Shown here: positions 39,403 to 46,896 of the stretch, piece by piece
Layout: each line of letters begins with the position of its first letter
How positions within the stretch are numbered: the first letter of the stretch is position 1
Source: Gordonia jinghuaiqii
GTDB taxonomy: Bacteria; Actinomycetota; Actinomycetes; Mycobacteriales; Mycobacteriaceae
Length of the DNA: 64,000 nucleotides
NCBI RefSeq assembly: GCF_014041935.1
Contig: NZ_CP059491.1
Coordinates: 1,798,001 to 1,862,000 of the forward strand
Direction: 5' to 3'
Position numbers and translations under genes: made by a program
The notes under the pieces: generated by a model
What the model saw: the letters and a program-made list of their open reading frames with translations, nothing else
Told to the model about the DNA's origin: nothing
Databases searched by the model: none

Positions 39403-39429
39403 CTCGCTGTCGTGGCCCGACGTGGCAGG

Positions 39430-40161
39430 TCACCGGTTGCCGCCGCTGAAGGAACCGAGCAGTCCTCCGTCGACCGGCACCGTGGCCCCGTACATGTAGG
39501 TCGACCCCGCCACGTCGACGATGACCTGCGCGATCTCCTCCGGACGTCCCGTGCGGCCGGCGGGAATCGACGAGACGATGCGTGCGCGCGCCCGATCGCT
39601 GAGCCCGGACGTCATGTCGGTATCCACAAAACCCGGGACGACCAGGTTGACGCGGATGTCGCGGGGAGCGAGCTCGGCGGCGAGGACCTGGGTCAGCCCG
39701 CTGAGACCGGCCTTGGCCGAGCCGTAGGCCACGTCGCCCGGAAATCCTCGAAGACCCACCACCGCACCGACATTCACGATCGATGAGCCCGGTCGGAGAA
39801 TCGGGACGGTCGCTTTGCACATCTCGAACGCACCGGTGAGATTGGTTCCCAGCACCAGATCCCACGCCTCACGACTCAGGTCGTCGACGCGGCCGCCGCG
39901 GTGGACCCCGGCAACGTTGATCAGCGCGTCGACGCCGCCGTACTCCTCCTTCACGGTGGACAACGCGCCCGCCACCGATTCGGAGTCGGTGATGTCGGCC
40001 TTGAGTTCCAGTACCTGCGCGGGATGGGTGAATGGGGTGGTGGACACGCCTCGCGCGAGAGAGACCACCTGATCGCCACGGGCGGTGACGGTTTCGACCA
40101 CCGCCCGGCCGATGCCACGGGATCCGCCGGTGACGATCCAGACCTTGGGTGCAGGGCTCAT
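39430..40161 (-). CDS. Short-chain dehydrogenase/reductase 2 (island)
   Basis: A 243-aa classical SDR with TGGSRGIGRAV (about 11-21), NVAGVHRGG, catalytic Tyr/Lys in YGSAKAGLSG and the C-terminal VPVDGGLLGSFSGGN. It probably oxidises or reduces an alcohol/ketone pair in the pathway. It overlaps the upstream alpha/beta hydrolase gene as ATGA, making a three-gene coupled unit (monooxygenase 2, hydrolase, SDR). Confidence 0.9.
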   Translation of the reverse strand: MSPAPKVWIVTGGSRGIGRAVVETVTARGDQVVSLARGVSTTPFTHPAQVLELKADITDSESVAGALSTVKEEYGGVDALINVAGVHRGGRVDDLSREAWDLVLGTNLTGAFEMCKATVPILRPGSSIVNVGAVVGLRGFPGDVAYGSAKAGLSGLTQVLAAELAPRDIRVNLVVPGFVDTDMTSGLSDRARARIVSSIPAGRTGRPEEIAQVIVDVAGSTYMYGATVPVDGGLLGSFSGGNR

Positions 40162-40958
40162 TGCTTCAGGAATCCCGTCAGTTCGGCGAGGTACCGGTCA
40201 CGGTCCTCGAGGAAGGGGGCATGCCCGCACCCGTCGAAGGGCACCAGGCGCGCCCGCGGGTTCAGGTCGAGGACGGCCTGGGCGCCGGCGAAGGGGACGA
40301 ACGCGTCGTCGCGCCCGTGGAGCAGCAGGATCGGGACCTCGAGGCCGCCGAGTTCCTTGCGCAGATCGGTGCGGGCGAGGTCTCGCAGCGAGTCGTCGCC
40401 GATCGGGCCCATCTCCAGGAACATTCCCCAGATCCAGTCGAGCACATCGGAACTCGGTGGGGTCGCGCACACGGCGGCGGCGACGCCGCGGAAGGTGTCG
40501 GCGCGGTTGGCGGCGGCGCCGGCCAGCACGCCTTCGACGTCGTCGGATGTTCCGCCGTAGGGCCAGTCGTCGGTGGCGGTGTACCGGGGCGACGCACCGC
40601 CGGTCAGGACCAGGCCGGCGGCCCGTGAGCCGAGCGACGCCGCGGCGGCGGTGGCCACCGCACCGCCGAGGGACCAGCCGTTGACGACCGGGGACGACAG
40701 CCCGAGGTGCTCGACCACCTTGACGACGTCGGCGGCCAGTGCCCCGATGGACACGTCCTCGAAGTCCTTGTCCGAGCGACCGCAACCACGCAGGTCGACG
40801 AGTACGACCTCGTGACCGGCGGCCTTCAGCGCCGGGGCAGTGGTGTCCCAGCAACGGGTGTTGGCAGCCCAGCCGTGGATCAGAACCACCGGACGGGCGT
40901 CACCGCGGTGATGCTCGAAGTAGATCCGGCGATCGTTCTCAACCGCGAGATAGCTCAT
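40158..40958 (-). CDS. Alpha/beta hydrolase (island)
   Basis: A 266-aa hydrolase. The nucleophile elbow NGWSLGG contains S96; the oxyanion HGWAANTRCW follows VVLIHG; the acid is in LLHGRDDAFVPF and the His in FDGCGHAPFLEDRDRYL. It resembles the MhpC/lactonase/haloperoxidase branch. A natural role after a Baeyer-Villiger-type oxygenase is opening the resulting ester or lactone. Its start overlaps monooxygenase 2 by 20 bp and its stop overlaps SDR 2. Confidence 0.9.
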   Translation of the reverse strand: MSYLAVENDRRIYFEHHRGDARPVVLIHGWAANTRCWDTTAPALKAAGHEVVLVDLRGCGRSDKDFEDVSIGALAADVVKVVEHLGLSSPVVNGWSLGGAVATAAAASLGSRAAGLVLTGGASPRYTATDDWPYGGTSDDVEGVLAGAAANRADTFRGVAAAVCATPPSSDVLDWIWGMFLEMGPIGDDSLRDLARTDLRKELGGLEVPILLLHGRDDAFVPFAGAQAVLDLNPRARLVPFDGCGHAPFLEDRDRYLAELTGFLKQ

Positions 40959-42117
40959 GGAACTCTCCTTCTTCGTCGAACTCGATGTCGAAATATCTGT
41001 CGGTGGCAGTGGCCGGTTCCTCGTCGCGCAGGGTGCGAGGGACGAGTGGTGGTGCGTCGGCGAAACGTGGCATGACGTGCTCGGCGAGCAGTTCCATCGA
41101 CCGCACGACGTGCTCGTGGGGCATCCCGCCGAACCGCATCCAGCAGATGAGGTGATCGAGGCCCGTCTCCTCTCGGAGGATCTCGATCTCGCGGACGAGT
41201 CCGTCGGGTTCGCCGACGTAGCACACGCCGCCCTCGCGCAGGCCGGTCAGCGACATCGCGCCTTCGGCCGCGGCTTCGGCCAGGGCGGCGTATCGCTCAT
41301 AGCCCGCGGGTGCCTGCGCACCCTGGGGGACCGCCGCCATCACGTTGTCGAAGTACCACTCGAGGCAGGGCCGGGCCTGTTCCACCGCCCGCGCATCGTT
41401 CTGCGCCAGGTGAATCTGCCAGTTCATCGGGAAGTCGAGGGAGAGCGGATCGCAGCCGCGGTGCATGAGTGTGCGTTTGGCGCCGACCACGAATCCGTTC
41501 AGCTCGGGCAACGTCATCAGCGTCGGGGTCACGAGCATGTTGTGCCCGTGGTCGGCCACCAGGTCGAAGGTCTCGGGACTGATGGACGCCACATAGATCG
41601 GCGGCGTCGGCTGTTGCAGCGGAGCCGGTCGGCAGTCGACGGCATCGATGTGAAAGTGCTTGCCGCGGAAGGTGTACGGCTCACCGACGGCCTTCGTCCA
41701 GAGTCCGGTGACGATCTGGAAGGCCTCGTCGAAGACCTCACGGCTGACGTCTTGTCGGTCCCCGACGCCCATCGCGCGGAACTCGTGGGGCTGGTAGCCG
41801 CGGCCTGCGCCGAAATCGAGCCGGCCGCCGGAGATCACGTCGACCATGGCGTAGTCCTCGGCGATGCGCACCGGCCAGGCGAGGGTCAGGTTGCTGACCG
41901 CGACGCCGATGCGTATCCGCGTGGTGCGGGCCGCGATGGCCGCCGCGGCCACCTGTGGCGAGGGCATCGAGCCGTAGGCGCTGCCGTGGTGTTCGGCGAG
42001 CCAGACCCCGTCGAATCCGAGGCTCTCGGCGATCTCGACCTGCGACAGCATCTCGTCGTAGGCCCGGCGGAAGTCCCCGTCGGGACTCTCCAACACGTAG
42101 AACAGGCTGAACTTCAC
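40939..42117 (-). CDS. Luciferase-like FMN-dependent monooxygenase 2
   Basis: A 392-aa LLM-class flavin monooxygenase. It begins KFSLFYVLESPDGDFRRAYD and carries FDGVWLAEHHGSAYGSMPSP and GGRLDFGAGRGYQPHEFRAMG. I place the start at GTG 42117; the long frame to 42192 overlaps the upstream gene. Operator copy 2 lies 55-70 bp upstream, inside the 3' end of the acyl-CoA synthetase gene. It heads a coupled unit with the alpha/beta hydrolase and SDR 2. Confidence 0.92.
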   Translation of the reverse strand: MKFSLFYVLESPDGDFRRAYDEMLSQVEIAESLGFDGVWLAEHHGSAYGSMPSPQVAAAAIAARTTRIRIGVAVSNLTLAWPVRIAEDYAMVDVISGGRLDFGAGRGYQPHEFRAMGVGDRQDVSREVFDEAFQIVTGLWTKAVGEPYTFRGKHFHIDAVDCRPAPLQQPTPPIYVASISPETFDLVADHGHNMLVTPTLMTLPELNGFVVGAKRTLMHRGCDPLSLDFPMNWQIHLAQNDARAVEQARPCLEWYFDNVMAAVPQGAQAPAGYERYAALAEAAAEGAMSLTGLREGGVCYVGEPDGLVREIEILREETGLDHLICWMRFGGMPHEHVVRSMELLAEHVMPRFADAPPLVPRTLRDEEPATATDRYFDIEFDEEGEFHELSRG

Positions 42118-42127
42118 ACTGCTGACG

Positions 42128-43780
42128 TTAGGAATCGCCGTGCGCGACCGGAATGGGAGAATCCGCGGCGGTTGTGGGTTCCCACAAATCACGGGTCCCG
42201 GCTGCCTGTTCGCGCAGCGACCGTTTGTCGAGTTTTCCGACGCTGGTGCGCGGGAGCTGCCCGACGACCACGATCAGTTCGGGCACCCACCAGCGCGGGA
42301 TCCTGGTGGCCAGCTCGTCCCGCACCGCCTCGGTGTCGAGGCCGGCGTCGCCGACGACGTAGGCGACCGGCCGCTCCTGCCAGCGCGGATGCGGGACCGA
42401 TACGACCGCCGCCTCGTGCACGCCGGGGTGTTCGAGCAGCGCCTCCTCCAGGGCAACCGAACTGATCCATTCCCCGCCGCTCTTGATCAGGTCCTTGGTG
42501 CGGTCGACGATCGTGAGGTAGCCGTGCTCGTCGATGACGCCGATGTCGCCGGTGCGCAACCAGCCGTCGTCGAACCGTTCGGGATGTTCGGCCCGGTAGT
42601 AGGCGGTGGCGACCCACGGACCCCGGATCAGGATTTCCCCGCGGCTGATGCCGTCATGCGGCATGACCTCGCCGTCGTCGACGAGCTTCCACTGCAGACC
42701 GGGTAGCAGGCGTCCCTGTTTGCGGATGTGCTCCCAGCGGCGTTCCGGGTCGTCATCGGTGAAGGCCGGGGGACGCGAGAACGTCGCCATCGGCGAGATC
42801 TCGGTCATCCCCCAACCCTGGAAGACGGGTATGCCGAGTTGCTCGAGGTCGCGGATCAGCGCGAGCGTCGGCGTCGAACCGCCGAGGACCAGCGCGCGCA
42901 GGCTGGTCAGGTCGGTCCCCGCGCGCCGCGCGTGGGCGAGCAGGTCGACCGCCACGGTCGGGACCATGCCGGTGTAGGTGACCCGCTCGGCGGCGATGAT
43001 GCCGGCGATGTGCGCCGGGGTCGGATGGGGTCCCGGCAGGATCTGGTCGGCCCCGGACATCAAGGCGGCGAACGGAACCCCCCAGGCGTTGGCGTGGAAC
43101 ATCGGGACCACCAGCAGGGCGCGGTCGCGTTCGGAGATGGCATGCCCATCGGCCAGGCAGGCCGCCATCGTGTGCAGATACAGCGACTTGTGGGAATACC
43201 CAACACCCTTCGGGGCCCCGGTCGTGCCGGAGGTGTAGCAGAGCACGGCCAGATCGTCGTCCGCCCGCGGGACGGGTGCCGCAAGTGGTTCGGCCGCCTC
43301 GATCATCGAGTCCGGCGACGGCCGGCCGGAGTCCGCGGAGCCGTCGTCGATCTGCACGACCGGCATGCCGGGGCGCTGTTCGCGAGCGTCGTCGAGGAGA
43401 TGCTCCAGTGACGGGTCGGCGAAGATCATCGTGTCGTCGGCGTGGTCGACGATGTAGGCGATCTCTGCGGGCGAGAGCCGGATGTTGATGGTGTGCAACA
43501 CCGCACCGGCCAGCGGGACCGCGAGGTAGAGCTCGAGATGGCGACGGTGGTTCCAGGCCAGGGTGCCGACCCGATCGCCCGGCGCCACGCCGCTCGCGAT
43601 CAGCGCCGAGGCCAGGCGCAACACCCGGTCGGCGTACTCGCGATAGGTGTACCGGAAGACCTCCACCCCGTCGACATGGTCGACGATCTCCTTGTCGCCG
43701 AACATGTCTCGCGCACGGTAGAGGAAGTCGGTGATCACCAGCGGGTGGGCGGACGGGCCGCCGGCCGGGTGCTCGATCAT
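42128..43780 (-). CDS. AMP-forming acyl-CoA synthetase
   Basis: A 550-aa adenylate-forming ligase with the ATP/AMP signature LCYTSGTTGAPKGVGYSHKS (about 183-202), VFQGWGMTEISPMA, DGWLRTGDIGVID, the linker DRTKDLIKSGGEWIS and the catalytic Lys in RTSVGKLDKR. It activates a carboxylic acid to its CoA thioester and would start CoA-dependent degradation of the acid released by the hydrolase. The start overlaps the monooxygenase 3 stop as ATGA. Its last codons contain the operator for the downstream unit. Confidence 0.93.
   Translation of the reverse strand: MIEHPAGGPSAHPLVITDFLYRARDMFGDKEIVDHVDGVEVFRYTYREYADRVLRLASALIASGVAPGDRVGTLAWNHRRHLELYLAVPLAGAVLHTINIRLSPAEIAYIVDHADDTMIFADPSLEHLLDDAREQRPGMPVVQIDDGSADSGRPSPDSMIEAAEPLAAPVPRADDDLAVLCYTSGTTGAPKGVGYSHKSLYLHTMAACLADGHAISERDRALLVVPMFHANAWGVPFAALMSGADQILPGPHPTPAHIAGIIAAERVTYTGMVPTVAVDLLAHARRAGTDLTSLRALVLGGSTPTLALIRDLEQLGIPVFQGWGMTEISPMATFSRPPAFTDDDPERRWEHIRKQGRLLPGLQWKLVDDGEVMPHDGISRGEILIRGPWVATAYYRAEHPERFDDGWLRTGDIGVIDEHGYLTIVDRTKDLIKSGGEWISSVALEEALLEHPGVHEAAVVSVPHPRWQERPVAYVVGDAGLDTEAVRDELATRIPRWWVPELIVVVGQLPRTSVGKLDKRSLREQAAGTRDLWEPTTAADSPIPVAHGDS
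42172..42187. promoter_or_regulatory. Inverted-repeat operator copy 2
   Basis: TTGTGGGTTCCCACAA is a perfect inverted repeat with 8-bp arms. It lies inside the last codons of the acyl-CoA synthetase gene (encoding LWEPTT) and 55-70 bp upstream of monooxygenase 2, implying an internal promoter there. Confidence 0.7.
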
Positions 43781-44820
43781 GCGTGTACCTCCTCCACGGA
43801 TGCCTCGCCGGCCAACCTGGCCCGGACCGCGGGGATGACCTTCGTGGCCAACAGTTCGATGCGTGCGCTGCCGCTGTCGACCTCCTCGCCGGGCAGCTGT
43901 GCCCAGAAGTGCACGTCCTCGATCTGCGGGGTCTGACGGAGCAGCGTCGTGAGTTCGTCGACGGCGGTGGCCGGATCCCACAGCGTGAACGACCCGGCGT
44001 CGACGAGCTGGTCGGGTTCGGTGAACTGCGGGACCGGACCGAAGGCGCCCATCTCGATGTACTGGTTGATCTGGTAGAGCGCGTGGGTGCCGATACGGGC
44101 CCACTCCCGCTCGGGATCGTCGGCGATGATCGTCCACTGGCCGGCGAAGATCCGCCCTTCCGAGCGGGGGCGTCCGAGCCGTTCGAGCGCGTCGAGATAC
44201 GACGCGTGGTGGCTGTTCTGGGTACTGAGGAACCCGTCGCCGATACGGGCCGCCCGCTCGATCGCCGGGTCGGCCATCGCGCCGACGAGGAGGTCGGGGA
44301 TGACCTCGGGTGTCGGGGTCACCGGCAGCGCCGGCTTGCGCAGGCGTTTGCCGTCGAACGGTTCGGCGGAGCCCGACCAGCACCGTCGCACGATCTCGAC
44401 CCCCTCCTCGAGCAGGCTCGGCCGGTTGATCAGCCGGCGGTCGAAGGCGGCGAACTCCGGCGCCCAGTACCCCTGGCCCACACCGAGCGAGAACCGTCCG
44501 CCGGTGAGCAGGGAGAGGGTGGCCGAGTCCTCGGCAAGGCGGATCGGATTGTGCAACGGCGACACCACCAGGTTGGTGCCGATGTTCATCGTCGTCGTCC
44601 GGTCACCGATCGCCGAGGCGAGGAGGAACGGTGACGGGGTGTAGCCGTCGTCCATGAAGTGGTGCTCGGTGAGCCACACCGAGTCGATGCCGATGGACTC
44701 GGCCCACGCGATCTGATCGAGGGTCGCGCGATAGAAGTCGCCGAACCCCCTGCCATCGGCGTTGCCGGCGGGGTTGCGGAAGTCGTACCACAGCCCGAAG
44801 CTCGCCTTCGACGTTCTCAT
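43777..44820 (-). CDS. Luciferase-like FMN-dependent monooxygenase 3
   Basis: A 347-aa LLM-class flavin monooxygenase. SIGIDSVWLTEHHFMDDGYT, GGRFSLGVGQGYWAPEFAAFD and ADPAIERAARIGDGFL are the family landmarks. It is 45 aa shorter than monooxygenase 2. ATG 44820 follows aaaggac. It is the first gene of the island in the direction of transcription and is coupled to the acyl-CoA synthetase; a degenerate operator copy lies 83-98 bp upstream. Confidence 0.91.
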   Translation of the reverse strand: MRTSKASFGLWYDFRNPAGNADGRGFGDFYRATLDQIAWAESIGIDSVWLTEHHFMDDGYTPSPFLLASAIGDRTTTMNIGTNLVVSPLHNPIRLAEDSATLSLLTGGRFSLGVGQGYWAPEFAAFDRRLINRPSLLEEGVEIVRRCWSGSAEPFDGKRLRKPALPVTPTPEVIPDLLVGAMADPAIERAARIGDGFLSTQNSHHASYLDALERLGRPRSEGRIFAGQWTIIADDPEREWARIGTHALYQINQYIEMGAFGPVPQFTEPDQLVDAGSFTLWDPATAVDELTTLLRQTPQIEDVHFWAQLPGEEVDSGSARIELLATKVIPAVRARLAGEASVEEVHA

Positions 44821-44902
44821 TGCATGTCCTTTCGACGCCAGTGTGGTCGATGTCACTCTCGATGATGGATGTGATCGGCGAAAGGTCGCATCGAGGTGGC
44901 TG

Positions 44903-44918
44903 TTGTCGGAAATCCCAA
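44903..44918. promoter_or_regulatory. Inverted-repeat operator copy 4 (degenerate)
   Basis: TTGTCGGAAATCCCAA matches 12 of 16 positions of TTGTGGGAACCCACAA. It lies in the 217-bp gap between the island and the divergent Rv3440c-like gene, upstream of monooxygenase 3. It is the weakest of the four. Confidence 0.35.
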
Positions 44919-45037
44919 CCGGAAAACGTCGGACAGGGAACCCGGCGGGGCCCGCCTGCGTCCAAGGTGCGGGTCTGCGACGCGGCACGGCGGGCCGGGT
45001 GGATGGGTACGATCACCGCATCGTCAGGGGGTGGGAC

Positions 45038-45418
45038 ATGACCGACACCGGTGTGCGACAGATTGCGATGGACACCGAGCAGGTGTGCGGGGTCGCTGCG
45101 TACTACCGCAGGTCGGCGTTGGTGGTGACGGCTGTCGCCGATGACCTGACGACGCACGAGTTCGGGACGTGGGTTCGGGCGCACCGCGCGCCCGCCGATA
45201 CGGGGGCCGGTCCCGACGCCGCAACACTCGCCCGACTCGCCGCCACCTACTCGGAGATGAGCGCGACGCTCGCACAGCGTCTACGTGCCCAGGCGCGTGC
45301 GGCGGGCGTGCTCGCCGACAGCCTGCGCAACAGTGCGATCTCCATGTCGGCCGGCGACGAGCAGGTCGCGGGCGAGATCTCGCGCGCGCTGCCCGCATCC
45401 GGGGTGAACCCGCGGTGA
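45038..45418 (+). CDS. EspC/DUF2580-like small helical protein (Rv3440c position)
   Basis: A 126-aa all-alpha protein without signal peptide. MDTEQVCGVAAYYRRSALVV and TYSEMSATLAQRLRAQARAA form two long helices with a short variable loop (about 55-65) and a C-terminal helix. The layout resembles ESX-secretion-associated EspC-like proteins, but there is no clear WxG or YxxxD/E signal. The gene sits where M. tuberculosis has Rv3440c. It overlaps the next gene as GTGA. Similarity to T7SS substrates is a weak inference. Confidence 0.7.
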   Translation: MTDTGVRQIAMDTEQVCGVAAYYRRSALVVTAVADDLTTHEFGTWVRAHRAPADTGAGPDAATLARLAATYSEMSATLAQRLRAQARAAGVLADSLRNSAISMSAGDEQVAGEISRALPASGVNPR

Positions 45419-46629
45419 GGCGGGGAGAGGACTCCCTGACGATCCTGCGCCAGGACGCCCAGGCGGGCACGGGCGCGCTCACCGACCTGCTGGCGGCCGG
45501 CCGTCTGATGGGGGTTCCGGTGCCCGACGACGCCACCGTCCGCGCCGGACTCCGCACGATCGACCTCGTCGACATCGCAGCGCTCTCGGCGGACAGCCGG
45601 GTCCTCGTGTCCGCTCACCGCGCGGTCTCCGAACAACTCCACCACCTGCCCGAGCAGCAGGTCCGCCTCGATGACGGCTGGAACAGCGATTCGTCGAAGG
45701 TGGCGATCGGCGCGGTCATCGACCACCAGCGGCGCGCCGAGTCCGACCTCCACGTGTTACGCACCCTCACCGACGCCACCGCGGCAGCCGCGTCGGGTAT
45801 CGACCGGTTGCTCCGCACCTTCTACCTCACCGTGGCGCGATTGTCGGCGCCGACCGCTGCCGGGGTGCCACCGGCCGAGCTTCCGCAGGCCGTGCTCACC
45901 GGGCGCGTGCCGCTCGGTGTCGCCATCGAAGACGTCCGCTCGCGGGTGGAACTGTTCACCGCCGCGGTCGATGCCACCACTCGTGGGATCACCGGGATTC
46001 TGGACATCCTCAACCGATCCCTGCACGGCATCGACGACGAGCTCTACCCCGTCGATCAGAGCCCGACCGAGAGATCGGTGGAGGCCGCCCGGGGGCATAC
46101 CGCGTCAGCCCAGACCCCATCTCCTGCCCAGGCCCCGCCGCCGGCCGGGGTTGCTGCGGTTCGTGGCGACCTCACGTACCCGCAACCGGACACCCACCAA
46201 CCCCCGGACGGGCATGCACCGCCGACGCCCACGGCGCCGGGTGGCGCGCTCGCCCAGACCGAGCCGGCCCAGACCGAGCCGGCCCAGACCGCGCCGGTCC
46301 GGACCGAACCGCTTCCGGAGGGCCGGGAGCGCGACGGTGCCGACGTGCCGTTCCGGCTGGGAGGCGGTACGGCCGGACATCTTGCGGACGGACATATTGC
46401 GGACGGACGCAGTGCGGCCCCAGCGGGTTCCGCCATCGCCGGGATGTCCGGGGTGACGTCCGAATCGCAACCCGCACAGAAGGGTTCGACAGAGTCGACG
46501 CACGTCGTCGCCGATACGCGTGGCGGTCGGACCGCGCCGGACCCCGACGCCGCACCGGACCCCGACACCGCACCGGACGCCTCGCCGGGCCGGTCGGCCG
46601 GGGATCTCGCACTGGCAGGTGACCAGTGA
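45415..46629 (+). CDS. Helical protein with Pro/Thr-rich tail (Rv3439c-like)
   Basis: A 404-aa protein, coupled at both ends by GTGA overlaps. The N-terminal 220 residues are helical, and AAVDATTRGITGILDILNRS is the last helix. Residues 225-404 are low complexity, rich in Pro, Thr, Gln and Ala, with short repeats (AQTEPAQTEPAQTAP near 283-297, and PDPDAAPDPDTAPD near the end). M. tuberculosis Rv3439c is a similarly Ala/Pro-rich protein in the same place. The function is unknown; the helical-plus-disordered layout resembles secretion-associated or surface proteins. No membrane segment is visible. Confidence 0.75.
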   Translation: MRRGEDSLTILRQDAQAGTGALTDLLAAGRLMGVPVPDDATVRAGLRTIDLVDIAALSADSRVLVSAHRAVSEQLHHLPEQQVRLDDGWNSDSSKVAIGAVIDHQRRAESDLHVLRTLTDATAAAASGIDRLLRTFYLTVARLSAPTAAGVPPAELPQAVLTGRVPLGVAIEDVRSRVELFTAAVDATTRGITGILDILNRSLHGIDDELYPVDQSPTERSVEAARGHTASAQTPSPAQAPPPAGVAAVRGDLTYPQPDTHQPPDGHAPPTPTAPGGALAQTEPAQTEPAQTAPVRTEPLPEGRERDGADVPFRLGGGTAGHLADGHIADGRSAAPAGSAIAGMSGVTSESQPAQKGSTESTHVVADTRGGRTAPDPDAAPDPDTAPDASPGRSAGDLALAGDQ

Positions 46630-46886
46630 ACCTCGCCGATCAGATCGAGGCACTCGCGCGCAACGCCACCGCCGACGTCGCCGAGGCGTCGCGCCGGTTC
46701 TCCGCCGCGCAGCGCGATCTCGCGCTCGCCATGACCGAACATCGGCGCAACGCGGTGCAGTCGGAGACCGACCGCTTGCGCGAAGACCTCGAGAACACCG
46801 CCGACGCCGCCGATGCCGTGCCGGGGATCATGCTGCCCGCCGACATGGCCGATGCCAGTCCCCATCTGCGGCCACCGAACGCATAG
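46626..46886 (+). CDS. Small coiled-coil-like protein
   Basis: An 86-aa protein predicted to be helical (NLADQIEALARNATADVAEA and the heptad-like RRFSAAQRDLALAMTEHRRN). It starts with GTG overlapping the previous stop (GTGA), so it is the third member of a translationally coupled trio. I do not recognise a family. It could be a partner of the EspC-like protein. Confidence 0.65.
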   Translation: MNLADQIEALARNATADVAEASRRFSAAQRDLALAMTEHRRNAVQSETDRLREDLENTADAADAVPGIMLPADMADASPHLRPPNA

Positions 46887-46896
46887 GGTGTCAGCT

